Assembly (NCBI RefSeq): GCF_037893015.1
Contig: NC_133666.1
Coordinates: 618,932,974 to 618,996,973, forward strand
Direction: 5' to 3'
Length of the DNA: 64,000 nucleotides
Origin: Macrotis lagotis
Taxonomy: Eukaryota; Chordata; Mammalia; Peramelemorphia; Peramelidae
Below the pieces are notes generated by a model, which worked only from the letters and a program-made list of their open reading frames with translations, did not search any database and was not told where the DNA came from. This document shows, piece by piece, positions 39,094 to 45,385 of this stretch. Within the stretch, counting starts at the first letter, position 1. The number at the start of each line of letters is the position of its first letter. The position numbers and the translations under genes are program-made.

Positions 39094-42000
39094 ACTGGAG
39101 TACTTGGACTTTTGCCCTCCCCACCCCATTTATCCAAAGTATGAGATTTAACCTTGAAAAAGGCAAAAGAGAAGTTGATCTTCCCAAAGCCTTCCATATT
39201 TCTGGAGTTATTCAGAATGATCTCTTTCTGGGTCTTCACAGCATCTTTTACAACATACAGGTTCTTTTCCTGTTTTTGAAGCTGATGGATGATAGAGGGT
39301 TCAGGTTTCTTCAATTTCCTGTAGGAGAAAGGGAGGGAATGCATCAGGCAAGGGGTTTGGGATTCCCTCTCCCATGTCTCTCAGTTATGCCCTTGCTCAA
39401 GGCCATCTCTCAGGTATATTATATTTGAATTTCACCTTGCTAGTGCCTTGGAGGAATTAATATGATTTTAAGGGGTGGTTTGAACTTGTATTTCAGTTTG
39501 TGTCAATGTTTGGAAGACCTTGAGCTGTGAATGGAGCCAAAAAAAAACCTGTGTCCTAGGAAATCAAACACATTTTAGGAGGAATATGATTGAGGGAGAG
39601 GTATGCAAAGAAGAGCTACCAAAAAGATGGTGAATCTGATTAAAAAAAAACCAAGTGCAATAGAAACAGCTGAAGGAAATGGACTTATTTAGCATGGAGA
39701 AGAGGGAGTTTATAGGAAACTTGATGATCCCTATCTTAAAATATATGAAAGATTGTCATCAAACAGAAGGAACAAAATTGAACCCTTCTAACCCAGAGGG
39801 AAGAAATAGGACCAGCTCAATTAGGAGTCACTAGGGAATATATTTCAACTCAGAGAAAAGAACTTCCTAACATTTAGAATCATTCAACAAAAGGATGCGG
39901 GACCCAGTGGAGTAGCTAGTTCCCTCTTGCTGGAGGCATTTATGCCCAGTTGACGGATGCTATAAAGAGGATTCCTGACCCTGAAGAGTACCTGATAAGA
40001 TTCCCTTCTCAGATCACACATACACAATAACACAATAAAGCTGATTCTGCCCTGTGGCCTATATTACCTCCCACTGTTTCCTTTTTTGGGTCCTCTGCAT
40101 TGACTAACTCCAATCTCATTTCTCTTGGCACTCTCCTACCTCCTGCCTTTGCTCAGGCTGCACCTCAGGTGCTTGGAATATCTTTCCCTCACCTCCCATA
40201 TCTATCTAATGAAGGCTCTGCGATCCTTTTAAGAACTAAACATCAAGGGTGAGACCTTCCCTGTATCAGCAGATTAGGGTGTTTCCCTTCTCATATTCCT
40301 CCTAGTATTTTAAAAGAATGTTTTAGAGCTGACAGGGATCTTACAGGTTCTCTAATTCAACCTCTTCATTTTATGATGAGGAAAACTGAGGCACAGAAGA
40401 GCTACATGACTTAACCAGTTTCATAGGCTAATAAACAACAGAGATGAGATTGGAACTCAGATTCTCTGATTTCAGAGCCAGTGCCTTTCCTACATACATA
40501 TGAATAGGAATGAGACGTACAATGGGATAAGTACAAGTAAGAAACAGTATTCAGAGAAGGCTTTTCACTGTTATCTTTTGCTTTTACATCACCTAGATTT
40601 CCTCCCTGTATCCTTCTTCTTCCTCCCTCCAGAAAATCATCTCTTATAACAAAGATTTTTTAAAAAGAGGAAGAAAAGAAAAAAATTCTTTCAAATCAGC
40701 AACTACATCTCAGGTTCCTCACCTCTTCAAAGTAATAGGGGAGGTTCCTCCTCACATCTCTTCTTTGGAAGCAAGTTCATTTTTTTATAATTTTGCAACA
40801 TTCAGTTGTAATTATTTTGTGGTAGGTCTTTGCATTTAGAGAGTTGAAGCCATCCTTTTAGAGCATCTAGGTGATGCAATTACAGAATGCCAGGATTGGA
40901 GGGAGGAAGACCTAAATTCAATCTGGCCTCTGACACTAACTGTGCAATCCTGAGCAAACTTTTGAACTTGTTTAACACAATATCCTCATCTGTAAAATGA
41001 ACGGGAGAAGGAAATGACAAAACCATTTTCATGTCTTTGCCAAGAAAAACCATGAATTGGTTCAGACTTTCTGGAAAACACTTTTGGATGGTGCTAAAAT
41101 GTTCACCTCTTTGACCTGGAGGTCCCATTGCTAGGCATGTGTGCCCCAAGGAGGTTAAAGAAAGGTCATATTCATCCTAGCACTTTTTATTGTGGTCAAG
41201 AACGGGTAAAGAAGATGTCTAAACAAATTATGGCACCAGAATACATGAGTGTGAGAAATAAAGAATTTGAAAAATTCAGAAAAACATGAGAAAGTTTATA
41301 TGAATTGATGGAAAATAAAATAAACACGAGCCAGAAAAGAATATATACAATAGCTACAATGGTGTAAATGGGAAAATCAAAGCTGAAACTTAATATGGAA
41401 TAATTATAATGTTAGAGCTTGAGGAAGGAAAGGAAATGAACTTTCCTTCCTTTTTTTGTAGAGGTGGGGGACTATGGTTGTGGAACATTATATATACATA
41501 TATACAGTGAGATTCAACTGCCACATTGGCTAGTTTTACTAACTCATTCTCTCCTTTTTATTTTGCATTCTTTGTCACAAAGAATGGATTGCTAGCTGGG
41601 GAAGGAAATTTAGTTATGGAGGTGGCATGAAAAGAATATCAATATTTTTTCAGAACACTGTCCCTTAAATGTGCTTTTTTGCTCAAGTTGTTCCCTGCTC
41701 CAGTTATATCTTTCCTTACTCTTTTAACCTGTTAAATTCCTACCCACCCATAAAAGCTAAAGTCAAATGGCTTTTTCTCCAGTTAACTTTTCCAGGCTAA
41801 TGGGAATAACCTTTTCCCATAGATATCACTTTGTGCCTTTCTTAGTACAATTACACAATATTGTAAATTATTTTTTAAATGTATTTTTCTCATCTCCCAC
41901 TAGTCTTTGAGCTCTATAGGGTTAAGGACAGGGTATTATACATACCTCAGATGAACCAGGACATTTCTGGATGTTAATATGAAGTAAACTCAACCCCTAT

Positions 42001-43655
42001 AGAAGAAAAATTCTTACACTATATTTCTCTTTGGTTGCCCGTGGTACACTTTCCCATGCTCCTACTCTCTCTTCCACTTTTCTCCATGCCCCAAATAGAA
42101 GTCATTAGTGTTCTCAGTCCTTGACTTGTCTATTCCTCTCACCTTTCCATTTGTAAGCAGTCCCAGGTGATAGGGGACACGGAGAGAGTCTTGACCTCGA
42201 GGTCAGTTCTGTTTGACACTGAAGACTCTCCTGAAATCACCACCTGCTCTGAGGCAGTCACCTCCACCCTGCCAGACAACTGCCCATCCATCTCATGAGT
42301 AAAATAGAATGGTCCAAGCTGGGTCACTTCTGAGGAGAGAGGTCAGTCCTTAGCTAAATTGAACATTAAACCTGGTTGTACAGCAGGGACCTACGTTTTG
42401 ACAAGGTAAAGGCATCAGGGACCCCAATCTTATGTATACTTCCTCAGTTACAATAATTCACAGTTCTATGGCATTTTATGATGTACAGTGTTTTCTGTAA
42501 TCTAGGACAACCCTGGGAGACCTGTTGGACAATGCCATTCACATCCATAGGGCAGAAAAAAACACAGAATCTGAATGTTCATTTTTTTAGGGGTTTTTTT
42601 GTTGTTGTTTTTTTGCAAGGCAATGGGGTTAAGTGGCTTGCCCAAGACCACACAGCTAAGTAATTATTAAGTGTCTGAGCCCTGATTTGAACTCAGGTAC
42701 TCCTGACCCCAGGGCCAGTTCTCTATCCACTGTGCCACGTAGCCGCCCCTGAATTGTTCATTTTTTAAAACTTCTCTTATGTTTTTCCTTCTTATTTCAT
42801 AGTTTTCTTTCTGTTCCCTTAGTCCTAATTCCTCTTACAGAAAATGACTAATATATAAATATGTTCAACACAAATAAACATCTACAACTTTTACTAGATT
42901 ATTCACCACCAAGGGGAGTGGGTAGGGAAGGGGGTGAAAAATGTGTAATTTGTAAAAATGTAAATGAATGAATGAATGTTGAAAACCCATCATAGCATGT
43001 AATTGTAAAAATAAAATAAAATATCAATTAAATTAAAGTGCTTTCTGTACAACCAGTGTGTGAAATGGGTAGGACAAATATAATTCCCATTTTACAGATG
43101 GAAAAACAAAACCTTAGAGCAGGTAAGTGGCTTCTCCTCAATCACACATTTAGTATGTGGAAGAACTAGGATTCACACCCAAGTGTCTGGCTAGTTCCAT
43201 AGCTCTGCAGTGCCTCCCAATTCATTAAAACCTCTAACGACAGTGATTTGACAGAATGTTCTGGTTATCACTGGTATAGGACCACATGTATCCATGTAGT
43301 CAGTCCTAGAAAAGTTTTATATTCTGGCCAAGACTGTTGAGTCCATTTCTCCTTCATAATCCATCTCAGTAGCCTTGGCCAGTTCCTTCTCTCACCCACA
43401 AGACCTGGCTACCCCCTCACCTCCCTAGGAGATTTCACCTGGTTCTGGGGGACTTGGATCCAGAATCTCCTTGAGAGTCAGTTTGAGAGAAATATACTGT
43501 TTCCCCCCAAAAAAGGAGCTCTTAGTCTTCTCCCGGACCAGGTAGTAGGGACTGAAATAAGTGGAGTCCATGGGTTCTTCCACAAGGATCAACTTCCCCT
43601 TTTTGCTCAGTTCTTGGACCAAGTTCTTGGCAGTCTCTTCAAATGTAGACACCAT
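14348..43655 (-). CDS. GSDMD: Gasdermin (GSDMD-like) gene, nine coding exons, whole span
   Basis: Gasdermins are cytosolic two-domain proteins. Protease cleavage in the linker frees an N-terminal domain that forms membrane pores and causes pyroptosis; the C-terminal domain holds it inactive. Coding exons: 43655-43439, 42329-42143, 39318-39153, 38612-38510, 36779-36732, 33081-32909, 19280-19136, 14982-14909 and 14596-14348. All borders are AG/GT, the phases agree (1,2,0,1,1,0,1,0), and the sum is 1362 nt, or 453 codons plus stop. Human GSDMD is 484 residues and GSDMA 445. Motifs that recall GSDMD are MDGQ in exon 3, LYVV and TQKE in exon 4, KVAQLII in exon 5, PDKNQKTF in exon 6 and LCALYGSL at the C-terminus. 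GSDMA and GSDMC are the alternatives; the subfamily call rests on remembered sequences, not an alignment. The 29-kb span is due to repeats. No neighbouring gene is visible to confirm synteny. Confidence 0.85.
14909..14982 (-). CDS. GSDMD: Gasdermin coding exon 8 (residues 347-371)
   Basis: Acceptor ATTTTCTGTAG, phase 1 in, reading ALSDIQHQLLIQLLKKRDK. The donor GAA|GTAAAA is phase 0. With the next exon it gives VMVEVKYILEMNF, which follows the usual helix pattern of the C-terminal domain. A second GT further upstream (AAG|GTCATC) is possible but would leave the wrong phase. Confidence 0.8.
15035..15475 (-). mobile_element. L2 fragment, antisense
   Basis: Text such as GGGAAGGCTTCATGTAGGAGG is the reverse of L2 coding sequence. 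Confidence 0.55.
15480..15682 (-). mobile_element. Two abutting SINE pieces in opposite directions
   Basis: 15480-15570 reads forward (CCTGGAGTCAGAAAGATCTG). 15571-15682 reads in reverse and ends CACTACCTAGCTGCCCC. Confidence 0.7.
15690..16480 (+). mobile_element. L2, including 3' end
   Basis: L2 reverse-transcriptase C-terminal text and the typical 3' end (GAGCTTCTTGAGGGCAGGG, then TAGCACACTGTCTGGCACA). Confidence 0.75.
16495..18760 (-). mobile_element. L2, antisense, split by a Mar1 SINE
   Basis: Old antisense L2 (AGTGTCAAGGACTGCAG, GGGAGCCATGGAATC, GGGAATGACTTGATCAC) interrupted at 17330-17575 by a reverse Mar1 SINE. Confidence 0.65.
17330..17575 (-). mobile_element. Mar1-type SINE within L2
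   Basis: Reverse Mar1: GTTCAGTCATTTAGTAGTG, GAGTGGTTTGCCATTTTC, ending at GACACCTAGATGTC. Confidence 0.8.
18792..18837. repeat. Telomere-repeat palindrome (CCCTAA)n/(TTAGGG)n
   Basis: AACCCTAACCCTACCTAA-type units run into TTAGGGTTAGG units around a CCCGGG centre. The two arms match for 14 bases, with a one-base bulge beyond. Confidence 0.9.
18850..19135. other. Intron sequence, no feature
   Basis: Unique-looking sequence between the telomere-like palindrome and gasdermin coding exon 7. No element recognised. Confidence 0.4.
19136..19280 (-). CDS. GSDMD: Gasdermin coding exon 7 (residues 299-346)
   Basis: This exon lies 13.6 kb beyond the previous one. The acceptor CTCCTCTACAG opens LEESLFTGVPPKK, later NILSNLQDENGQL and SGPFLYFLGALN. 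The donor AATG|GTAAGA is phase 1. The hydrophobic (F/I)LYxxGAL block followed by LS(D/E)xQ in the next exon is a strong family signature of the repressor domain. Confidence 0.85.
19290..20519. other. Intron 6 sequence, no gene or clear repeat
   Basis: Upstream side of gasdermin coding exon 7. The open frames here are shadows of that exon. Confidence 0.4.
20520..20830 (+). repeat. LTR-like repeat, family of 23735-24050 and 60190-60490
   Basis: Shares TCTACTGGCTGATTAT and nearby text with the other two copies. Family not recognised. Confidence 0.5.
20832..20931. repeat. 50-bp tandem duplication
   Basis: Two copies of a unit starting CCGAAGTGACATAAGAATTT, differing at one base seen (AAATAAAATT versus AAATACAATT). 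Recent. Confidence 0.95.
20940..21555. other. Intron sequence, no feature
   Basis: No gene or recognised repeat. Confidence 0.35.
21560..21795 (-). mobile_element. MIR
   Basis: TTTCCATGTGAAGAAACTGAGGC in reverse MIR order, ending CTACTGCACCAC. Confidence 0.75.
21861..22002 (-). mobile_element. SINE, antisense
   Basis: CAAGGCAATGGGGTTAATG to CTGTGCCACCTAGCTGCC. Confidence 0.85.
22051..22200 (-). mobile_element. SINE, antisense, with target-site duplication
   Basis: Full unit ending GCGCCACCTAGCCACCC. TGGTCTAGTAGAT occurs at 22038-22050 and 22201-22213. Confidence 0.93.
22430..23105 (-). mobile_element. L1 3' fragment, antisense
   Basis: A-tail as a T-run at 22434-22456, then 3' UTR and ORF2 end (TTCACTCAGTATCAGTTCG). 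Same type as 27300-28640. Confidence 0.75.
23163..23312. repeat. 75-bp tandem duplication
   Basis: TTTATTAATCATTAATCAAT recurs at 23171 and 23246, followed each time by TTCTCCAAGTG. Confidence 0.88.
23490..23730 (+). mobile_element. MIR
   Basis: GACCTGAATTCAAATC, then GTTAGCTGTGTTACTTTGG and the MIR 3' half. Confidence 0.7.
23735..24050 (+). repeat. LTR-like repeat, second family member
   Basis: GGCTGACTATGAAAGGTCAG and GGAGGGAGGTGG match the reverse complement of 60300-60350. Confidence 0.6.
24081..24362. repeat. 280-bp polypurine tract, (GGGGAGCGRA)n and (GGGRA)n
   Basis: Pure G/A with a few C in the first 80 nt, in pentamer steps grading from GGGGA to GGGAA. The apparent proline-rich frames opposite it are artefacts of the repeat. 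Confidence 0.97.
24470..24545. repeat. (ATT)n and (AAT)n runs
   Basis: Trinucleotide microsatellite. Confidence 0.9.
24570..24700 (+). mobile_element. MIR/Mar1-like SINE fragment
   Basis: GCAGGAAGACCTGAATAC and GGCTGTGTGACCCTGGG. Confidence 0.55.
24705..26204 (+). mobile_element. ORF1-bearing L1/HAL1-like element, degraded
   Basis: 5' text (AGACCCCAGCTCCC) as at 57030, then ORF1 remnants: a coiled-coil Lys/Glu-rich stretch (24824-25024) and a broken RNA-binding region up to about 26000 (CAGGAAATTATCAGAGAAAG, AAATTCTAGAATTCTCA). Many stops. Confidence 0.7.
25213..25349 (+). mobile_element. SINE inside the L1 relic
   Basis: GGGCGGCTAGGTGGCGTAG unit, flanked by AAAAGTAAAA on both sides. Confidence 0.9.
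26205..26800 (+). repeat. 3' module shared by three ORF1-only elements (copy 1)
   Basis: Matches 55785-56260 and 58385-58735 (ACAAATTACAGTG, CTCTACCACAGGTCAGGCAC). Interrupted by a SINE plus microsatellite at 26487-26709. Confidence 0.65.
26487..26709 (+). mobile_element. SINE with (GAA)n(GTA)n tail
   Basis: SINE unit to about 26625, then GAA and TAG/GTA triplet expansions. TATGCTAGG(C/T)AG flanks both sides. Confidence 0.85.
26801..27295. other. Unassigned intron sequence
   Basis: No gene. Possibly an unrecognised repeat. Confidence 0.3.
27300..28643 (-). mobile_element. L1 3' half, antisense
   Basis: Minus-strand 3' UTR, then ORF2 C-terminus. 28643-28302 reads a recognisable ORF2 segment with KLKSFCTDK, WETIF and GLISKIYREL. 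Confidence 0.85.
28644..29720 (+). mobile_element. Internally deleted L1
   Basis: About 29040-29165 translates to the ORF2 endonuclease start (VNGMNYP, ICCLEE-like, degenerate), then jumps at about 29166 to the ORF2 C-terminus and 3' UTR, ending AAAATAAAATATTAATT. Confidence 0.65.
29775..30035 (-). mobile_element. MIR
   Basis: ATAGCTGACATTTATACAG, AGTGAGGAAACTGAGG, ATGACTTGCCTGG. Confidence 0.75.
30060..30330 (+). mobile_element. L1 3' remnant
   Basis: GGTATATGAGGATATAAATA-type ORF2 end, then AT-rich sequence. Confidence 0.45.
30331..31295. other. Unassigned intron sequence, pyrimidine-rich at 30460-30600
   Basis: No gene recognised. The pyrimidine-rich part is low complexity. Confidence 0.35.
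31300..32290 (-). mobile_element. Mar1 SINE split by an L1 3' insertion
   Basis: Reverse Mar1 halves at 31310-31454 and 32190-32290 surround a plus-strand L1 end (31455-32189; ORF2 end, 3' UTR, AATAAAATTTTAAAAAG). Confidence 0.75.
31455..32189 (+). mobile_element. L1 3' end nested in Mar1
   Basis: Starts in ORF2 (TACCCTTTGATCCAACAATG) and ends in an A-rich tail. Confidence 0.8.
32291..32908. other. Intron sequence with an old MIR-like repeat at 32630-32790
   Basis: AGTCCCCTCATTTTACAGATG and GGAAACTGAGAC mark an old mammalian interspersed repeat. The rest is unique. Confidence 0.5.
32909..33081 (-). CDS. GSDMD: Gasdermin coding exon 6 (residues 241-298), start of repressor domain
   Basis: Acceptor TTTTGTCTAG, donor GATATG|GTAAGA, phase 1 in and 0 out. 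It reads AAWKTIHIPVTDFEKLKAEM, then a helical Leu-rich stretch (GRELKQLLLQALLELLQ and RDLLDLEDM). The helical part matches the first helices of the C-terminal autoinhibitory domain (in GSDMD: DFxxLRAE, RELxQLLL). The short linker carries PVTD followed by F, with Asp252 as a conceivable protease P1 residue. That is a guess from the motif only. Confidence 0.85.
33480..33655 (-). mobile_element. MIR
   Basis: ATTATCTCATTGGGGTCTC, TTTTACAGATGGGGAAAC. Confidence 0.75.
33656..34019. other. Unique intron sequence
   Basis: Short open frames only, without family resemblance. Confidence 0.35.
34020..34260 (+). mobile_element. MIR
   Basis: CCTGAGTACAAATAC, AGCTGTATGACCCCAGG, ATGAGGATCAAATGAAATAA. Confidence 0.7.
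34428..34505 (-). CDS. Candidate extra linker exon (78 nt), unproven
   Basis: Between the KTF exon and the first repressor-domain exon, the minus strand shows a long pyrimidine tract ending CTTGGAG, then 78 open nucleotides and a donor TTCAG|GTGTTT. The length is 26 codons, and phase 1 on both sides would let it be included or skipped without a frame change. It would add residues such as KSPPCSRDFLGAEAV and bring the protein to 479 residues, near human GSDMD. I see no convincing homology within it, and the donor is weak, so this may be chance. Confidence 0.3.
34515..35174. other. Unique intron sequence with a MIR piece at 34530-34600
   Basis: No exon with family resemblance found. Confidence 0.35.
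35175..35425 (-). mobile_element. MIR
   Basis: AATAACAGCTAACTCC, CCCATTTTACAGATGAGGA. Confidence 0.7.
35426..35819. other. Unique intron sequence with a (GT)n run at 35790-35806
   Basis: No gene recognised. Confidence 0.4.
35820..36010 (-). mobile_element. Mar1-type SINE
   Basis: GATACTAGAGTGGTTTACC, AAGTGACTTGCTCAGAGTC in reverse order. Confidence 0.7.
36140..36295 (+). mobile_element. Mar1-type SINE 3' part
   Basis: GGAGAAGGAAATGGCAAAC, AAACCCCAAATGGGGTCAC. Confidence 0.8.
36296..36731. other. Intron sequence before gasdermin coding exon 5 (downstream side)
   Basis: No gene. Part resembles an old MIR (36400-36510). Confidence 0.35.
36732..36779 (-). CDS. GSDMD: Gasdermin coding exon 5 (48 nt, residues 225-240)
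   Basis: A small exon with acceptor TTTATTTAG and a strong donor GAAG|GTGAGT, phase 1 on both sides. It reads VLQIPDKNQKTFLPE. The (D/N)xxQ(R/K)TF block ends the pore-forming domain in GSDMA, C and D. It was found by phase and motif, since 48 nt is too short to stand out as an open frame. Confidence 0.82.
36895..37060 (+). mobile_element. Degraded Mar1/MIR-type SINE
   Basis: GGCTACTAGGTGCAACATGG, GCCTCTGACACTTAACTAGC. Confidence 0.65.
37500..37660 (+). mobile_element. L2 3' end
   Basis: AAGCTCCTTGGGGGCAGGG, TAGCACAATACCTGGGAC, TTAATAAATGTCTGTTGATT. Confidence 0.85.
37661..38509. other. Intron sequence with an antisense L2 end at 37790-37880
   Basis: TTGTCAAGTGCCTACTATGT marks L2. The rest is unique. 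Confidence 0.5.
38510..38612 (-). CDS. GSDMD: Gasdermin coding exon 4 (residues 191-224)
   Basis: A textbook acceptor (CTTCTCTCCCCAG) opens the reading VESRGHKNKTKKM, followed by PPSGILAFKVAQLIIRDHW. The donor is GGA|GTAAGT in phase 1. Family members carry a KK-(V/M)-x-(I/F)-P-x-G-x-LAF-V-QL block here, the last strands of the pore domain. No cysteine occurs in the segment that aligns with human GSDMD around Cys191, the residue known for pore assembly and drug targeting. Confidence 0.85.
38635..38770 (-). mobile_element. Old MIR-like repeat
   Basis: AACTGGAAGGGGCCTCAG, GGGACTTGCCCAAGGTCAC. Confidence 0.5.
39001..39092. repeat. (GT)n(GA)n compound microsatellite
   Basis: About 25 GT units then about 19 GA units. 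In the gasdermin transcript this reads (CU)n then (CA)n, starting about 60 nt past the donor of coding exon 3. Confidence 0.97.
39153..39318 (-). CDS. GSDMD: Gasdermin coding exon 3 (residues 135-190)
   Basis: The acceptor CTCCTACAG completes the split arginine codon, giving RKLKKPEPSI, then KNLYVVKDAVKTQKE and GFGKINFSFAFFK. The donor is AAG|GTTAAA in phase 0. The KxxxPEPS and LYVV blocks are family hallmarks of the pore domain. A CT- and CA-repeat tract (39001-39090) begins about 60 nt downstream of this donor in the transcript sense. A degenerate second copy of this exon lies at 1410-1579. Confidence 0.9.
39650..40320 (+). repeat. Intron repeats incl. L2 fragment (40080-40320)
   Basis: The L2-like part reads GCACTCTCCTACCTCCTGCC. 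39650-40000 may be an old unrecognised repeat and is absent from the duplicate. Confidence 0.45.
40860..41070 (+). mobile_element. Mar1-type SINE
   Basis: GCATCTAGGTGATGCAATT, AACGGGAGAAGGAAATGAC. Confidence 0.75.
41075..41640 (+). mobile_element. Old L1 3' fragment, shared with 5230-5720
   Basis: ORF2 end and 3' UTR. The duplicate copy lacks about 190 nt of it. Confidence 0.65.
42143..42329 (-). CDS. GSDMD: Gasdermin coding exon 2 (residues 73-134)
   Basis: The acceptor CTCTCCTCAG joins in phase 1 to give EVTQLGPFYF, then HEMDGQLSGRVEV, ISGESSV and LEVKTLSVSPITW. The donor is GAAAG|GTGAGA in phase 2. This segment is part of the beta-strand core of the N-terminal pore domain. MDGQ and LSVSPITW are the features most like GSDMD. 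The corresponding segment is absent from the truncated copy near 5890-5920. Confidence 0.85.
42501..43036 (+). mobile_element. L1 3' end inserted after the duplication
   Basis: Flanked by AGTGTTTTCTGTAA (42487-42500) and AGTGCTTTCTGTAC (43037-43050). Absent from the duplicate near 6030. Confidence 0.82.
42583..42749 (-). mobile_element. SINE nested in the L1 3' end
   Basis: Antisense SINE ending GTGCCACGTAGCCGCCCC. GTTCATTTTTT occurs on both sides. Confidence 0.88.
43050..43235 (-). mobile_element. MIR, also present in the duplicate
   Basis: CCCATTTTACAGATGGAAA, ATAGCTCTGCAGTGCC; counterpart at 6075-6215. Confidence 0.65.
43439..43655 (-). CDS. GSDMD: Gasdermin coding exon 1 (residues 1-72), with start codon
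   Basis: The start codon sits in a strong Kozak context (AAACCATGG). A pyrimidine-rich acceptor ending CTTCCTAAG lies directly upstream, so the exon begins at 43660 and a separate non-coding first exon must exist further upstream. The residues show the family start: an amphipathic first helix (FEETAKNLVQEL), then YLVREK and FFGGKQY, and an exon end at KEILDPSPPEP. The donor is CCAG|GTGAAA in phase 1. Reading past it reaches a stop after three codons, which fixes the donor choice. Basic residues (KK, K, R) fit the lipid-binding pore domain. Nothing is broken. Confidence 0.88.
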
Positions 43656-43908
43656 GGTTTCTTAGGAAGGACAAGAGAGAAGAGAGGGAACAAGAGCTAG
43701 TTAGTTTCTCTGACTCCTCTCTCCTGAAGGGATAGAGTCATCAGATTAGTGTTTTCCAGGGAAGCCATCAGGCAGTCAAAAAACATTTAGATTTGTACTA
43801 TGCTCTAATCATATAAAAAAAAGGACAGCCTCTGTCCTCGAAGAGTTCACAATTTACAAACAAGTGTGTACTATCTACCTACCTACCTACCTACCTATCA
43901 ATCTGATA

Positions 43909-44407
43909 GTGTTAAATGAAGTGTTTAATTTGAACTCGGAAATGAAAGGATTAACTGTGATATTTTAGCACCTAGCTTTGGGTGGAAAGAGACTGCAGAG
44001 AATTATGGCTATAAGTATGTTTTATAAACTGATCTTAGTCCCCCTTACTTAGGCAAAACACATTCTTACTAAAGTTCCTTGAACCCATGTCCTTAATCCA
44101 TTCTGTCCTGAAGAACTCCACATAGAGAACTCTGCAAATAGAAAATGTCCTAACTATGGTTACCTGGCTAAGAGCCAAAATTTTTCTTTGAGAGCAATCC
44201 CCTTCCCTCCGAGATTCAGTTATAGCTTAGACCCCTTCTTTCTAGATTTCATAAGCTTTTATGTATAATAAAGACTGGCTGAAACAGATTCCTCTCTACC
44301 TGAGTTCTCTCACATCCACTATGGACCAGGGTTTCAAGAGACACTCTGGGGAGGCTTCCCAGAGCCTTTGGAGGTTTCCTAGAGCATCTCAAGGTCTGCC
44401 ATAACAA
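43909..44407 (+). mobile_element. Solo LTR upstream of the gasdermin start exon
   Basis: Begins TGTTAAATGAAG and ends CTGCCATAACA. Contains GTATAATAAAGACTGG (polyadenylation type). About 250 bp upstream of the first coding exon, opposite orientation to the gene. Edges approximate. Confidence 0.6.
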
Positions 44408-44479
44408 ATCTATCTATCTATACAATAAATTAGAAATAATCCATTGACAGAAGGTACTAGAAGGAGGAGAGATGAGGGA

Positions 44480-44735
44480 AAATCTCCCTGGAAAAGTGGA
44501 ATTTTAGCTAGGAACTGAAACCTGAGAAGCCAAGATAAGGAGATGAGGAGGGAGAATATTCCAGGCATGGAGAATAGATAGAGAAAATGTCCTGAGACAT
44601 CAGTGAGAACAGGTCAGGAAGTAAAGTATAATAAACAGAGAAAGACAGAAGAGAGCTAGGTTATGAAGGACTTTACATGTCAAGCAGAGCATCTTGTATC
44701 TGATCCTAGAAGTGCTAGGGAGTCAGTGAAGTTTA
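44480..44735 (-). mobile_element. L2, antisense
   Basis: AATATTCCAGGCATGGAG, TTATGAAGGACTTTACATG. Confidence 0.65.
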
Positions 44736-45114
44736 TTCAATAGAGAATACATATTATATTATAATTATATCATATCATATATTATAATTTATATATATAT
44801 ATCTCTACAGGATATAAATTTTAGCTATCATCATCATTATTATTACTTATCTCTTCTTCCTCAGCTAAATATAGAAAAGCTTTCTGTAGCTGTTGCCTCT
44901 ACTTCTTCACCTTCCACTCCTCAACCCCTTGCAATCTGGCATTTCTACTCCTCCTAAATGGAAACCTCCCCCTTTAAGAACCAACAGTCACTTAATTTGC
45001 TCACTCTGATGACTTTCTCTTTTCTCCTCCTTCTTGACCACTCTGTGGTCACCACCTTTCCTTCCCCCATTCTTTGTGTTCTCTGCTCCTTCAGATTTCA
45101 TGGCACTACAAGGG

Positions 45115-45385
45115 ACTGAGGAGTAACCAACATTTTATATAGCTCTTATTATGTGTAAGGTACTGTGTCTGGTGCTTTCAGATTACTATCTCATTTGATC
45201 TCCATAATAACTCTGTGAGGTAAGGGATCTTATTCCCCTTTCTGACAAATAAGCAATTGAGGAAGGCAGTGATGAAGTGACTTGAACAAAGTCACAGAGT
45301 CGGTAATTTTCTGAGGTCTGATTTGAACATAGGTCTTCTTTATTTCAGGTTCAGAGTTCTATCCACTGTGTCATTTCCCTGTCTA
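45115..45385 (-). mobile_element. MIR
   Basis: CTCATTTGATCTCCATAAT, GTGACTTGAACAAAGTCAC. Confidence 0.75.

Noticed and set aside
38994..39428. Frames of 112-141 codons with Cys-Val, Arg-Glu or His-Thr repeats
   Set aside because: Products of the GT/GA microsatellite. Only the part at 39153-39318 on the minus strand is a real gasdermin exon.
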